Assembly (NCBI GenBank): GCA_026645735.1
Contig: JAPKMT010000032.1
Coordinates: 1 to 39,098 of the forward strand
Direction of reading: 5' to 3'
DNA length: 39,098 nt
From: Flexilinea sp.
GTDB taxonomy: Bacteria > Chloroflexota > Anaerolineae > Anaerolineales > Anaerolineaceae
Part shown: in pieces, positions 26,214 to 33,837 of the stretch
Position numbering within the stretch: position 1 is the first letter of the stretch
Layout: each line of letters starts with the position of its first letter
The notes under the pieces: model-generated
Told to the model about the DNA's origin: nothing
What the model saw: only the letters and a program-made list of their open reading frames with translations
The model's database searches: none
Translations under genes and position numbers: made by a program

Positions 26214-26693
26214 ATGAAAAAGTCTTTTTCAGGTATATTCTTTACATGTTTAATCATCGGATTGTTTGGATTTTCACTTTATACTCTGATTCAAAATGAT
26301 TTTGCAGGTTTTTTTTCCGGATCATTTCGGCTGCCTGCAGCTTTCCCAACCAGGAATGGATTAATTCTGATCTGGTTCTTCTTGTTGCTTTTGACAGCAA
26401 TCTCCTCCATATCAATATTGAAAAATAAAATTTCAATTAACCGTAAAAAAAATGCATTGATCATCTTATTGATGCTCTTGGGATCAATTTATGGCTGGAA
26501 TTTTCTCTTGTTTTCGCTTCAGGGGAACCTTTTGGGTGCATTGGCTATAAATATTGGCGAAATTGTTTTATCCGGATTAACAATGTTTATGTTTTGGTTG
26601 ATCCACCACCAGGCCGGATATCTGCTTTTCCCAACATTTATTTGGTCATTATTCAGTCTGTATCTGAGTATTTCTTTGGTGGTTCTGAATTAA
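26214..26693 (+). CDS. Small polytopic membrane protein of unknown function
   Basis: This 159-residue protein has four or five hydrophobic spans, beginning MKKSFSGIFFTCLIIGLFGF. There is little charged sequence apart from the short loop KNKISINRKKNA. I recognise no family. It begins 18 nt after the membrane hydrolase and is probably its partner. The last 41 bases overlap the end of the minus-strand YacP-like gene, tail to tail. Confidence 0.65.
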   Translation: MKKSFSGIFFTCLIIGLFGFSLYTLIQNDFAGFFSGSFRLPAAFPTRNGLILIWFFLLLLTAISSISILKNKISINRKKNALIILLMLLGSIYGWNFLLFSLQGNLLGALAINIGEIVLSGLTMFMFWLIHHQAGYLLFPTFIWSLFSLYLSISLVVLN

Positions 26694-27153
26694 AAAGATA
26701 TAGCCATTCATGAACCTCGTCTTCTGAAAGCTGTCGGTCTCTTTTTATATCTTCGCCGGTGCTTGATCTACCATTGAGACTTTTGAATAGCTCTTTAACA
26801 AATTGATCGGAAGTTATGGTTTTTGCTCCGAGGGATCTGATCTGGTTTTGGACATGATGATCGGAGGAAACCACGATATATTCTTTTACGCGTTTTCCGG
26901 TCCGCTGAATTCGATTGATAATTTCTTCATCGGCAGTTGTTTTTTCAGACACAAAGACGACGCGAACCATTCCATCCATTCGGGCACCGGAAAAACCGAG
27001 AGGAGCACCGTCGAAATATACTTCCAGTTTCCTTCTTGAAAGGCGGGAAAACTCCCGTAACATATCAATCAGCTGGTTTTCGTCATCCACTTGATGCAGA
27101 CTTAATCCTGGAATTTTGGGTATGAGATTATGCCCATCAATTACTGTTATCAT
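26653..27153 (-). CDS. NYN/PIN-like nuclease (YacP family)
   Basis: This 166-residue single-domain protein of the NYN (YacP) family has a PIN-like fold and probable ribonuclease activity. MITVIDGHNLI holds the first acidic residue (Asp6) and the N-x motif. EVYFDGAP, TADEEIINRI and VVSSDHHVQNQIRSLGAKTITSDQFV supply the other acidic positions. The frame is open upstream to 27276, but homology begins at 27153. This ATG has no Shine-Dalgarno; a TAAAAT box lies 7 nt before it. The 3' end overlaps the membrane-protein gene by 41 bp. YacP-like proteins act in rRNA maturation or mRNA decay in other bacteria. Confidence 0.85.
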   Translation of the reverse strand: MITVIDGHNLIPKIPGLSLHQVDDENQLIDMLREFSRLSRRKLEVYFDGAPLGFSGARMDGMVRVVFVSEKTTADEEIINRIQRTGKRVKEYIVVSSDHHVQNQIRSLGAKTITSDQFVKELFKSLNGRSSTGEDIKRDRQLSEDEVHEWLYLFNSEPPKKYSDTD

Positions 27154-27160
27154 TAAACAA

Positions 27161-27166
27161 ATTTTA
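27161..27166 (-). promoter_or_regulatory. -10-like box of the YacP-like gene (leaderless layout)
   Basis: TAAAAT on the minus strand ends exactly 7 nt before the ATG at 27153, as for smpB and capA. Confidence 0.45.
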
Positions 27167-27336
27167 TCGTAGATATTTGGATTTTTTGTCTTTTTTGACA
27201 GCAACATAAAATTTAAACCGGCATTTCGAAGAATGAGAAATTCGATGTTATTCATTTGATTATGCGAATAGCACAAAACCTAATGAATAACACTGAATTA
27301 TTCCATATTTCGAATCATTGCTTTTTTGAGGAAATT

Positions 27337-27948
27337 ATGAATTCTTTTGGAAAGATCCTGCTGTTATTAATTATCAACATTCTGGTCTCTGTATCAGCGA
27401 CACTGGCAGTATTATATTATTGGGAAAATATTCATAATGCAGAAAAACCGTATACACTAATCACTTCCGAAGAATTGATTACGACTGAACAAACCGCTGC
27501 AACACCAGAGATAGATTATGCAATTGTTCCAACATCGCAATCAACACTACTTCTATCCAGTTCAACGAATCAATTGGAACAAACAGAAGAAATTTCTGCT
27601 GTCGAAACAGCGACTGAAATCGCACCTGTACGAGGATCTTTAGTTTTTATCCCACAGGCTATTGGGATTGGTGATGTCAGTCTGGAAGCAGTCCGAGTAC
27701 AAAGTAATACGAATGATGCAGTTTCGCTGGCTGGCTGGACTTTGGAAGATTCTGAAGGGAATATCTTTACATTCCCGAACATTCAAATGATTCGGAAAGA
27801 TTTTTTCCTTGAGGTTTACTCCAGATCAGGTCATGACACACCATTTGAACTTTATTGGGGACGTTCTGTACCAGTATGGCAATCAGGAGAAACCATAGAG
27901 TTAAAAGATGCTAAAGGCCAACTTCAGGCTGCTTACCGAATCCCCTGA
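27337..27948 (+). CDS. Membrane-anchored lamin-tail-domain protein
   Basis: This 203-residue protein has an N-terminal membrane anchor (ILLLLIINILVSVSATLAVLYY) and a Thr/Ser/Glu-rich linker (about residues 45-105). A C-terminal lamin-tail domain follows (VSLAGWTLEDSEGNIFTFPN ... WQSGETIELKDAKG). In bacteria this Ig-like domain (LTD) is found on surface and secreted proteins, often as a binding or structural module. Start 27337 is selected over 27256 because GAGGAA sits 3-4 nt upstream and the anchor begins there. It is divergent from the YacP-like gene. Confidence 0.78.
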   Translation: MNSFGKILLLLIINILVSVSATLAVLYYWENIHNAEKPYTLITSEELITTEQTAATPEIDYAIVPTSQSTLLLSSSTNQLEQTEEISAVETATEIAPVRGSLVFIPQAIGIGDVSLEAVRVQSNTNDAVSLAGWTLEDSEGNIFTFPNIQMIRKDFFLEVYSRSGHDTPFELYWGRSVPVWQSGETIELKDAKGQLQAAYRIP

Positions 27949-28387
27949 GTTGAGTATAATTAAGCAGCAATTCGAATTTTGAAATTGCTTCTCGAATCGA
28001 GAAAGAAAAAATATTGTTCATATAGTTTTACGCTTCGCACAGCACTATATGAACAATAAAGAATTCTTTACATATTTCGAACAGCGGATGAAAGAAATTT
28101 CACATCCGATAATGAAAATTGAAATCAATTTTCGTAGGAATTGCTGATAACTAAGCCAATTCATTGATATAAAACCTGAAATTGGTTTTTGCGTCGGTCA
28201 ATTCAGGCATACAGTTCATAAAACTGCCTGATCAGATGAGATCTGATTCATACATCGGCGTATTAGATTTGAACAATATGTTAGAAATTGGACTTCCTGA
28301 ATCATAGGGATTTGCAAAAAATATGTTTCTCCATTAAATGTAGTAACTCACATTTTGACTCAGGAGTAAGAAAGGGAAAAAGAATCA
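27949..28387. other. Intergenic region between the lamin-tail gene and dnaX
   Basis: The left 140 nt hold hairpin element B. The remaining 300 nt hold only a short ATCAGAT/ATCTGAT inverted repeat near 28236. The dnaX leader has an AAAGGGA ribosome binding site. I see no gene or known RNA. Confidence 0.55.
27964..28085 (+). repeat. Hairpin-element family, copy B
   Basis: A 15-bp perfect stem, TATTGTTCATATAGT (28012-28026) with 28044-28058, encloses TTTACGCTTCGCACAGC. That apex matches copy A except for a few changes that weaken the top of the hairpin. The left flank (GCAGCAATTCGAA, then CTCGAATCGAGAAAG) lines up with copies C and E, and the right flank (AAAGAATTCTTT, then ATATTTCGAA) with copy A. 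It therefore links both ends of the family. The stem sequence itself is unlike that of A or C. Confidence 0.8.
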
Positions 28388-29953
28388 ATGGCATCACAAG
28401 CCTTATATCGAAAATGGCGACCGCAAACTTGGGATGAAATTGTCAGTCAGGAACATATCGTTCGAATTCTAAAAAATGCGATTCGCTCTGACCGAGTGGG
28501 TCATGCATATCTTTTTTCAGGTCCGCGTGGTACAGGGAAAACAACCATCGCAAGAATATTAGCACGTGCCGTTAATTGTCTGGATTCTGACTTGGGAGCT
28601 CGTCCTTGTGATCGTTGCAGCAATTGTAAAGCAATGAACGAAGGAAGATTCCTGGATATCATGGAAATCGACGCTGCATCCAACACCAGTGTTGATGATG
28701 TGCGGGATTTGAGGGACAAAATCAATTTTGCACCAACTCAAGGTCGGATGAAAGTTTATATTATTGATGAAGTTCACATGCTTTCAACTGCAGCATTTAA
28801 TGCATTATTAAAAACATTGGAGGAACCGCCATCCCATGCGATGTTCATCCTGGCAACCACCGAAATTCATAAAATTCCGGCAACGGTTCTTTCCCGTTGT
28901 CAGCACCATGAATTTCGAAGGATTCCAGTTACAGACATCGTTCAATGGCTTCAAAAAATATGCAAAGAAGAAAGAATTGATGCGCATGCGGATGCCCTGA
29001 CGCTGATTGCACGGCAGGCTACTGGTGCGATGAGAGATGCAATTTCGATGTTGGATCAACTATCTTCCAATGGTGAAGAAATAACATTGCAAACAGCGCA
29101 AAACACGCTTGGTGTTGCTGCAAATCAATCAGTGATCGACTTGATTAGTTCCATTATGGATTTAAACACCACAGTCGGATTATCCGTACTTCACAACGCG
29201 CTTGATTCTGGAAGCGATTCGCGCCAGTTAGCACGGCAGATTGTCGAATACCTGCGCCAATTGCTGATTCTACGTCTGGGAACCAACGAATCGCTGGAAA
29301 TTAGCTCCGATAGTCGCACCCTTATGCAGCAGCAATGCCAAAAATTCAGCACTGACAGATTAGTGGATATGATCCGACTTTTCAACCAGGCAGCAGTTGA
29401 CAGCCGGGTAGGATGGCATCCAGGATTAAATCTAGAATTGGCATTAGCGGAAAGCTGTGCAGAAGAAAAGCCAGTTCAGGTTGTCGAGAAATATGTTGAG
29501 AAAATCATTGCAAAAACTCCTGTAGAATTCATCGCTGTCGATGAGGACCTGGAAGAAACAGAAATCCAACCTGCAAAGGTAATCATAAAAAAAGGACAAA
29601 CGCCAGATCCGACCGTAACGAAAGAAGAAATTGAAAAAAATTGGTCCAAAGTACGTGCTTTAATCAAACAACATGATGCAATTTTGGATGCTACGCTCAA
29701 TCACGCAAAGCTGCTGGATGTTCGAGACGGTGTTTTATATCTGGGATTTCCCAGAGAAACAATCAAGAATAAAGTTGAAGAAAACCGTAAAAACTTGTTG
29801 TGGACAAGTGCTGCAATTTCAAATATTTTAGGCAAACCCGTCGGTGTATCGCTGACGATTCTAAGAAAACGGTCTGCTGGTTCAGAAACCGCTGCTGGCC
29901 CATTAGTCGATACAGCGCTTCAAATGGGTGGAAAATTGGTAATCCAAAAGTAA
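28388..29953 (+). CDS. dnaX: DNA polymerase III subunit gamma/tau
   Basis: This 521-residue clamp-loader ATPase is part of the replication machinery. Walker A GPRGTGKT is at 45-52, zinc-binding Cys at 64, 74, 77 and 80, and Walker B IIDEVH at 125-130. The sensor/arginine-finger segment is LSRCQHHEFRR. Domain III (AAA lid and collar) runs to about 365. The Glu-rich linker and a C-terminal domain (LIKQHDAILDATLNHAKLLDVRDGVLYLGFP) suggest the long tau form. AAAGGGA precedes the ATG. It is followed by ybaB and recR in the widely conserved order, with a hairpin element and a possible terminator between dnaX and ybaB. Confidence 0.97.
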   Translation: MASQALYRKWRPQTWDEIVSQEHIVRILKNAIRSDRVGHAYLFSGPRGTGKTTIARILARAVNCLDSDLGARPCDRCSNCKAMNEGRFLDIMEIDAASNTSVDDVRDLRDKINFAPTQGRMKVYIIDEVHMLSTAAFNALLKTLEEPPSHAMFILATTEIHKIPATVLSRCQHHEFRRIPVTDIVQWLQKICKEERIDAHADALTLIARQATGAMRDAISMLDQLSSNGEEITLQTAQNTLGVAANQSVIDLISSIMDLNTTVGLSVLHNALDSGSDSRQLARQIVEYLRQLLILRLGTNESLEISSDSRTLMQQQCQKFSTDRLVDMIRLFNQAAVDSRVGWHPGLNLELALAESCAEEKPVQVVEKYVEKIIAKTPVEFIAVDEDLEETEIQPAKVIIKKGQTPDPTVTKEEIEKNWSKVRALIKQHDAILDATLNHAKLLDVRDGVLYLGFPRETIKNKVEENRKNLLWTSAAISNILGKPVGVSLTILRKRSAGSETAAGPLVDTALQMGGKLVIQK

Positions 29954-30038
29954 GGGCTTTCCTTCAGAATTTTATTTACGCTTAATAATTCTTACCAGTA
30001 TTAATATAAAACAAACGTATTCGGGAGAAAAAGTTGTC

Positions 30039-30087
30039 CTCCAGACCCACGGGAAAATAAAGCTTATTTCAACTGGAGAATTTTTTT
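30039..30087 (+). terminator. Weak terminator or attenuator after dnaX
   Basis: CTCCAG (30039-30044) pairs with CTGGAG (30073-30078) before T7 (30081-30087). The loop holds a small AAATAA/TTATTT hairpin. An upstream GGGAG (30023-30027) could pair with the same CTCC and prevent the terminator stem. The stems are short. Confidence 0.35.
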
Positions 30088-30146
30088 ATCATTTTATGTA
30101 AAATACTAACTTGAAATTTTATAACCTCACAAGCAAAGATAGGATT

Positions 30147-30284
30147 ATCGATACAGCAATTCTAAATATGAACCAATCTTTCGAATCGATCAAGAAAACA
30201 TGTTATTGTGCTGTTTTTGCGCGAAGCGCAAAAACAGCACAATAACATATGTTTTTTCGTATTATTCGAATTACTGTTATCAAT
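30147..30284 (+). repeat. Hairpin-element family, copy C (best preserved)
   Basis: A perfect 23-bp stem (30200-30222 with 30226-30248) has a GAA triloop; the top is TTGCGC-GAA-GCGCAA. The outer ends are inverted repeats: ATCGATACAGCAATTC on the left against ATTGATAACAGTAATTC read from the right. Relative to copies A and B the apex is in the opposite orientation. The layout (terminal inverted repeats, about 138 nt, no ORF) is that of a miniature mobile element or a folded RNA. It lies 50 nt upstream of ybaB. Confidence 0.85.
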
Positions 30285-30333
30285 AGTTGTGGTATAAATT
30301 CTAAAGTTTAGTTTACTGACTTAGGAGAAAAAA

Positions 30334-30687
30334 ATGGCAAAGGGTTACGGAAAGATGGGAGGCGGCCGCCCGATGGGAAATCCGGGTGCGATGCGTCAAC
30401 AATTATTGGACTTACAGAAACAGATGGAAGAGCAGCAATCAAAGTTAGCGGACACGCTCGTTACTGCGACTGTTGGCGGTGGAGCTGTAAAAATTACAAT
30501 GACAGGTGACCAGGTCTGCAAAAGTGTATCCATTGATCCGGAATTTCTGAAAGATACGGATGCAGAGATGCTTCAGGATATTTTTTTGAGCGGGATCAAT
30601 ATGGCCCTTGATCAAAGCAGAAAACTACAGGAAGAAAAAATGAGCCCGTTAACCGGGGGTTTGTCTGGACTCGGATTAGGATTCTGA
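30334..30687 (+). CDS. ybaB: YbaB/EbfC-family nucleoid-associated protein
   Basis: This 117-residue DNA-binding protein forms tweezer-like dimers. The N-terminus is Gly/Met-rich (MAKGYGKMGGGRPMG). It is followed by the alpha-helical LLDLQKQMEEQQSKLADTLVTA and the beta-sheet part GGGAVKITMTGDQVCKSVSIDPEFL. The end is DIFLSGINMALDQSRKLQEEKMSPLTGG. All match the family at standard length. GGAGAA precedes the ATG. Its position between dnaX and recR is the classic arrangement; recR begins 7 nt after its stop. Confidence 0.94.
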   Translation: MAKGYGKMGGGRPMGNPGAMRQQLLDLQKQMEEQQSKLADTLVTATVGGGAVKITMTGDQVCKSVSIDPEFLKDTDAEMLQDIFLSGINMALDQSRKLQEEKMSPLTGGLSGLGLGF

Positions 30688-30694
30688 TGCCAGT

Positions 30695-31300
30695 ATGACA
30701 AATGTTCCGGCACCAGTTCAAAATCTAATTGATGCTTTTTCGAGACTACCCGGTATTGGACCAAGGACAGCATCAAGACTCACTTTTTTTCTATTAAGAA
30801 ATCATGATGACATCGGGTTAAAGCTGGCAGAAGCTCTAATTAATTTAAAATCAGCAACCGGTTTATGCAAAGATTGTTTCAATATCACTCTATCAGGTCA
30901 GGATCGATGTGAAATTTGTTCCAATGATCAACGTGACCAGGATGTCATCTGTGTTGTCGAAGCGCCCATGGATGTTATTGTCCTTGAACAATCAGGAGGT
31001 TTCAAAGGAAAATACCACGTATTGCATGGAGTTCTTTCGCCGATTGAGGGAATTAACCCGGAAGATATTCGCTTGGAACCGTTGTTTAAACGAATTGCTG
31101 ATGGCAAAATAAAAGAGGTTATCATTGCGACCAATCCTTCGATGGAAGGGGACGCAACCGCCCTATATATCCGAAAAAAATTGGAACCGTACCATATTCG
31201 TATAACACGCCTGGCAAGAGGGCTTCCAGCTGGAGGCGAATTGGAATATGCTGATCAAAACACACTCCTCCGTGCTCTCTCCGGACGACAGGAAATGTAA
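30695..31300 (+). CDS. recR: Recombination mediator protein RecR
   Basis: This 201-residue protein acts with RecO/RecF to load RecA at gaps. It has the helix-hairpin-helix LPGIGPRTASRLTFFLL (residues 18-34) and a four-Cys zinc finger at C58, C61, C72 and C75. The Toprim domain follows (ICVVEAPMDVIVLEQSGGFKGKYHVLHG ... TNPSMEGDATALYI), as does the C-terminal Walker-like RLARGLPAGGELEYADQNTL. The length is standard. No obvious Shine-Dalgarno precedes the ATG, so it is probably translated by coupling from ybaB. A strong terminator follows. Confidence 0.97.
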   Translation: MTNVPAPVQNLIDAFSRLPGIGPRTASRLTFFLLRNHDDIGLKLAEALINLKSATGLCKDCFNITLSGQDRCEICSNDQRDQDVICVVEAPMDVIVLEQSGGFKGKYHVLHGVLSPIEGINPEDIRLEPLFKRIADGKIKEVIIATNPSMEGDATALYIRKKLEPYHIRITRLARGLPAGGELEYADQNTLLRALSGRQEM

Positions 31301-31341
31301 ACACTTTTTCAATCGTTTAATTTATTACAACAAGGGATTTT

Positions 31342-31380
31342 GCAGGTAATTCTTTCAAAAGCTGAGAATTACCTGCTTTT
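31342..31380 (+). terminator. recR terminator (probably bidirectional)
   Basis: GCAGGTAATTCT (31342-31353) pairs perfectly with AGAATTACCTGC (31365-31376), followed by TTTT. The gene on the other strand ends at 31409, and A-rich sequence on that side could serve it as well. Confidence 0.85.
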
Positions 31381-31408
31381 GCTTAATTATACTGATTCGA
31401 TAAAACTA

Positions 31409-32161
31409 TTAAGGAACGTAAATGTAGAAGGAAAATGGACAGAAAATTCCTTCTTCATCTTCTTTTCTTTGTCCACTGGCAATTTCAACGGATCTACTTT
31501 TGACCAAAGCATAAGTTGCAAAATATTTATTGTCATCATGCAGCTTTTCCTGAGGAGCTTCCATTCGGATTTTCCAATGGACTGAGTCTCCCGGGTGAAT
31601 AATCCAGGCTTGATCGTATTCTTTATCTAGGTCATACAAATATAAATTGTCTATTTCCATCCGCATGCCTGTGTATTGCATGACGTCCATATCGGTGTCC
31701 CAGTCTTTCGTACCAGTATTGGTAATGGTCACATCAAAATCAAAGTCTTCTCCGAAACCCATTTGCTGATAGTATTTTGGCGAATTGACAACGACATTGC
31801 AGGCATATTCGGAAGGGGAGACTTTTGTATCAGTCGGGATTATTCGAATAGCAGGATCCGGCGTTGAAGTTGACCACCAGAAATATTTCGCAGAGTTGGA
31901 TTGTGACGATGTCGGTAATATTGTTGGCGTATTAGTAGGAACAGGGACGCTTTTTTTGACAGTTTGATTATTAGATTCCGCTTGTAGTGTTTTTACAATA
32001 AAATTTTCTACTACAAGAGAATCAGATTTTGTTTTTTGCTCCAACGGTTGATATGATTTCAGAGATGAATTCGATAGAGTGATTGGTGAAAAAGAAACAA
32101 ATAAAATGCTGGATATGGTGAATAGGATAATTATAGGTATTATTTTTTTAATTCTGATCAT
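31409..32161 (-). CDS. Exported NBR1-type Ig-like domain protein
   Basis: This 250-residue protein has a signal/anchor (MIRIKKIIPIIILFTISSILFV). A long Ser/Thr/Pro linker (VPVPTNTPTILPTSSQSNS) resembles the cell-wall-spanning stalks of Anaerolineae surface proteins. The C-terminal domain resembles the Ig-like fold of NBR1: DFDVTITNTGTKDWDTDM is the family's ITNTGTxxW motif, with HPGDSVHWKIRMEAPQ later. The ligand is unknown. Start 32161 is favoured because AAAGGA is just upstream; the frame is open to 32233, but that part is basic and not signal-like. It converges with recR and diverges from the FliB-like gene. Confidence 0.78.
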   Translation of the reverse strand: MIRIKKIIPIIILFTISSILFVSFSPITLSNSSLKSYQPLEQKTKSDSLVVENFIVKTLQAESNNQTVKKSVPVPTNTPTILPTSSQSNSAKYFWWSTSTPDPAIRIIPTDTKVSPSEYACNVVVNSPKYYQQMGFGEDFDFDVTITNTGTKDWDTDMDVMQYTGMRMEIDNLYLYDLDKEYDQAWIIHPGDSVHWKIRMEAPQEKLHDDNKYFATYALVKSRSVEIASGQRKEDEEGIFCPFSFYIYVP

Positions 32162-32565
32162 TTTTTTTCCTTTCGCAATCCGGTACCAACGAAGTAATTT
32201 TACTGTATTTTTATCTCGCTTCAATTGCTGCAAATAAAAATTCGTCCTATGCTTTCGAATAATAAAGGGAATCTCAATATTCAGCGCATTTTTATACTAG
32301 ATACAAAATCATCGTTTCATCGATTATGACAGCCGTTATTTCAATCGACTGTATCAGTCAGATTGAATTTCAGCACTCTTGATGTATTGATTTGCCTTTT
32401 TAACCAATCGAGAAAAATTTAATTGCTGTGTTGTTTTTTCCAAAACTTTAAAAAACAACACAACAGCAAAAATTCTCTCCATATTAAGATATGCTGATTC
32501 AATTTGAGAATTAGACGTTTTTTGTTTACAATTAGTTTCAGTTTGAATTTCTTATAAGGGTAATC
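32162..32565. other. Divergent intergenic region with hairpin relative D
   Basis: This 404 nt gap between the NBR1-like gene and the FliB-like gene holds the long hairpin D at 32402-32481. AAGGG is the FliB ribosome binding site. No RNA or small gene is supported. Confidence 0.55.
32402..32481. repeat. Hairpin-element family, diverged relative D
   Basis: TTGCTG then TGTTGTTTTTT (32423-32439) pairs with AAAAAACAACA (32450-32460) and CAGCAA (32464-32469), with one CAA left bulged. GAGAAAAATT and AATTCTCTC extend the stem outward. AACCAATCGAGAAAAA before the stem recalls copies C and E. The loop (CCAAAACTTT) is not the shared GCGC apex, so kinship is likely but not proven. Confidence 0.5.
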
Positions 32566-33837
32566 ATGGAATCATATCTAAAAATAAAAGCATATGCTCC
32601 GGAATGGATGGAAAATTTTTCCTGTCTTGGCAGCAATTGCCCAAAAACCTGTTGTAAAGGATGGAACATTCCGGTTGATCAAGAACATGCGGAAAGATAT
32701 GAAAATTTAAATGATCCTGATTTGACACCCATTCTAATCAAAGTATTCAAGAAAATTAAAATTAGAAGAAATGGAAAACAGGAAAACAGGTATTTTCTAA
32801 AATTGTTAGAACAAAGGGAGGACATCTGTCCGTTATTGGATAAGACTGGTCTATGCAGCCTGCAAAAAAAATATAGTTCAGATATGCTTTGTGCAACTTG
32901 CTACTTTTTTCCTAAGATACTTTGGCAGATAGAAGATCAATGGTCTCTCAGCGCGTCATTATCCTGCCCGGAAGTATTACGTAGAGCCATTTTAAATACC
33001 GATCCAATCCGTTTTACATGGATAGAGACAGAACTGGATCCGGAATCCGAATGGCTGGACTTGTCATTCGTCAAAGATAAACACCTGAAAGCTTTATTAA
33101 ACAATCGGCCAAAAATTATCAACATCATGATTTCTTTCCTGCAGAATCGCACAGATTCATATGCCACGAAATTATTATTCATTTGTTCTTTTTTAACCAA
33201 TTTGAGTGAGTTGATACAGAATTCAGATATTTCGGATTTTGATCTATTACTTTCAAATGCAGCTAACTTGGAAATGAACAATGAAATCACACCAATCCGA
33301 TCGGTGGACTCAGTGGACGATTTAACAGAATGGGTTCAGTTGTTGAGTACAACATTTAAATGGGGTCTGGAATCCAGCGCTAAATATCATTCAGATATTC
33401 AAAATGATTTCTTGAAAATATTATGCTATGCGAAAATTCCGTCTCGGATTATTGCTGAAAATTATCTTTTTGCCCGAAATCAGGTTTTTCAACCTTTTAT
33501 TCGAAAACATCCCTATTTATTCGAAAACTTTTTAATTCATTTTATTTTTTCTGACTTTTTAAAACAATTTTCACTTTATCAGAGTGAAACCACCAATGTT
33601 ACCAATATTATCCGATATGAAATTTTACAACTATGCGCAATTTACTCGCTGATGCAATTCCTTTTTGTTAAACAAAGCCTGAGTTCTGGAGAAATGGATT
33701 CATCAATATTTTTGGATGTCATTCATCAGGCTGATCAAAGCTATCTTCACTATCCTGTTTATATTCAACAAAGTTTGCAGCATTTTCCAAACATACCTTT
33801 AAAGGATGAAGATATCAGAATCCTTCTTTCCTGCTGA
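32566..33837 (+). CDS. FliB-family protein (flagellin lysine-N-methylase-like)
   Basis: This 423-residue protein has the Cys-rich N-terminus of the FliB family: C20, C25, C29 and C30 (CLGSNCPKTCCKGW), then C88 (CPLLD), C97 (GLCSLQ), C109 and C112 (LCATCYFFPK), and C134. These probably bind a metal cluster. In Salmonella, FliB methylates lysines on flagellin, but most homologues occur without flagella and their target is unknown. No flagellar gene is in this window. AAGGG lies 5 nt before the ATG. The last 23 bases overlap the HAD gene on the other strand. Confidence 0.85.
   Translation: MESYLKIKAYAPEWMENFSCLGSNCPKTCCKGWNIPVDQEHAERYENLNDPDLTPILIKVFKKIKIRRNGKQENRYFLKLLEQREDICPLLDKTGLCSLQKKYSSDMLCATCYFFPKILWQIEDQWSLSASLSCPEVLRRAILNTDPIRFTWIETELDPESEWLDLSFVKDKHLKALLNNRPKIINIMISFLQNRTDSYATKLLFICSFLTNLSELIQNSDISDFDLLLSNAANLEMNNEITPIRSVDSVDDLTEWVQLLSTTFKWGLESSAKYHSDIQNDFLKILCYAKIPSRIIAENYLFARNQVFQPFIRKHPYLFENFLIHFIFSDFLKQFSLYQSETTNVTNIIRYEILQLCAIYSLMQFLFVKQSLSSGEMDSSIFLDVIHQADQSYLHYPVYIQQSLQHFPNIPLKDEDIRILLSC

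Larger units (their letters stand above)
29954..30333. other. Intergenic region between dnaX and ybaB
   Basis: This 380 nt gap contains a weak terminator-like structure (30039-30087) and hairpin element C. The gene for 4.5S/SRP RNA often lies near dnaX, so I searched for its conserved tetraloop region (GGTCAGGxCCGGAAG) and did not find it. Confidence 0.55.

Noticed and set aside
28229..28252. ATCAGAT-GAG-ATCTGAT inverted repeat before dnaX
   Set aside because: Seven-base stem without a T-run or a partner site; it could be chance in AT-rich DNA.
29954..30333. SRP (4.5S) RNA near dnaX
   Set aside because: The conserved GGTCAGG-CCGGAAG-type tetraloop region is absent.
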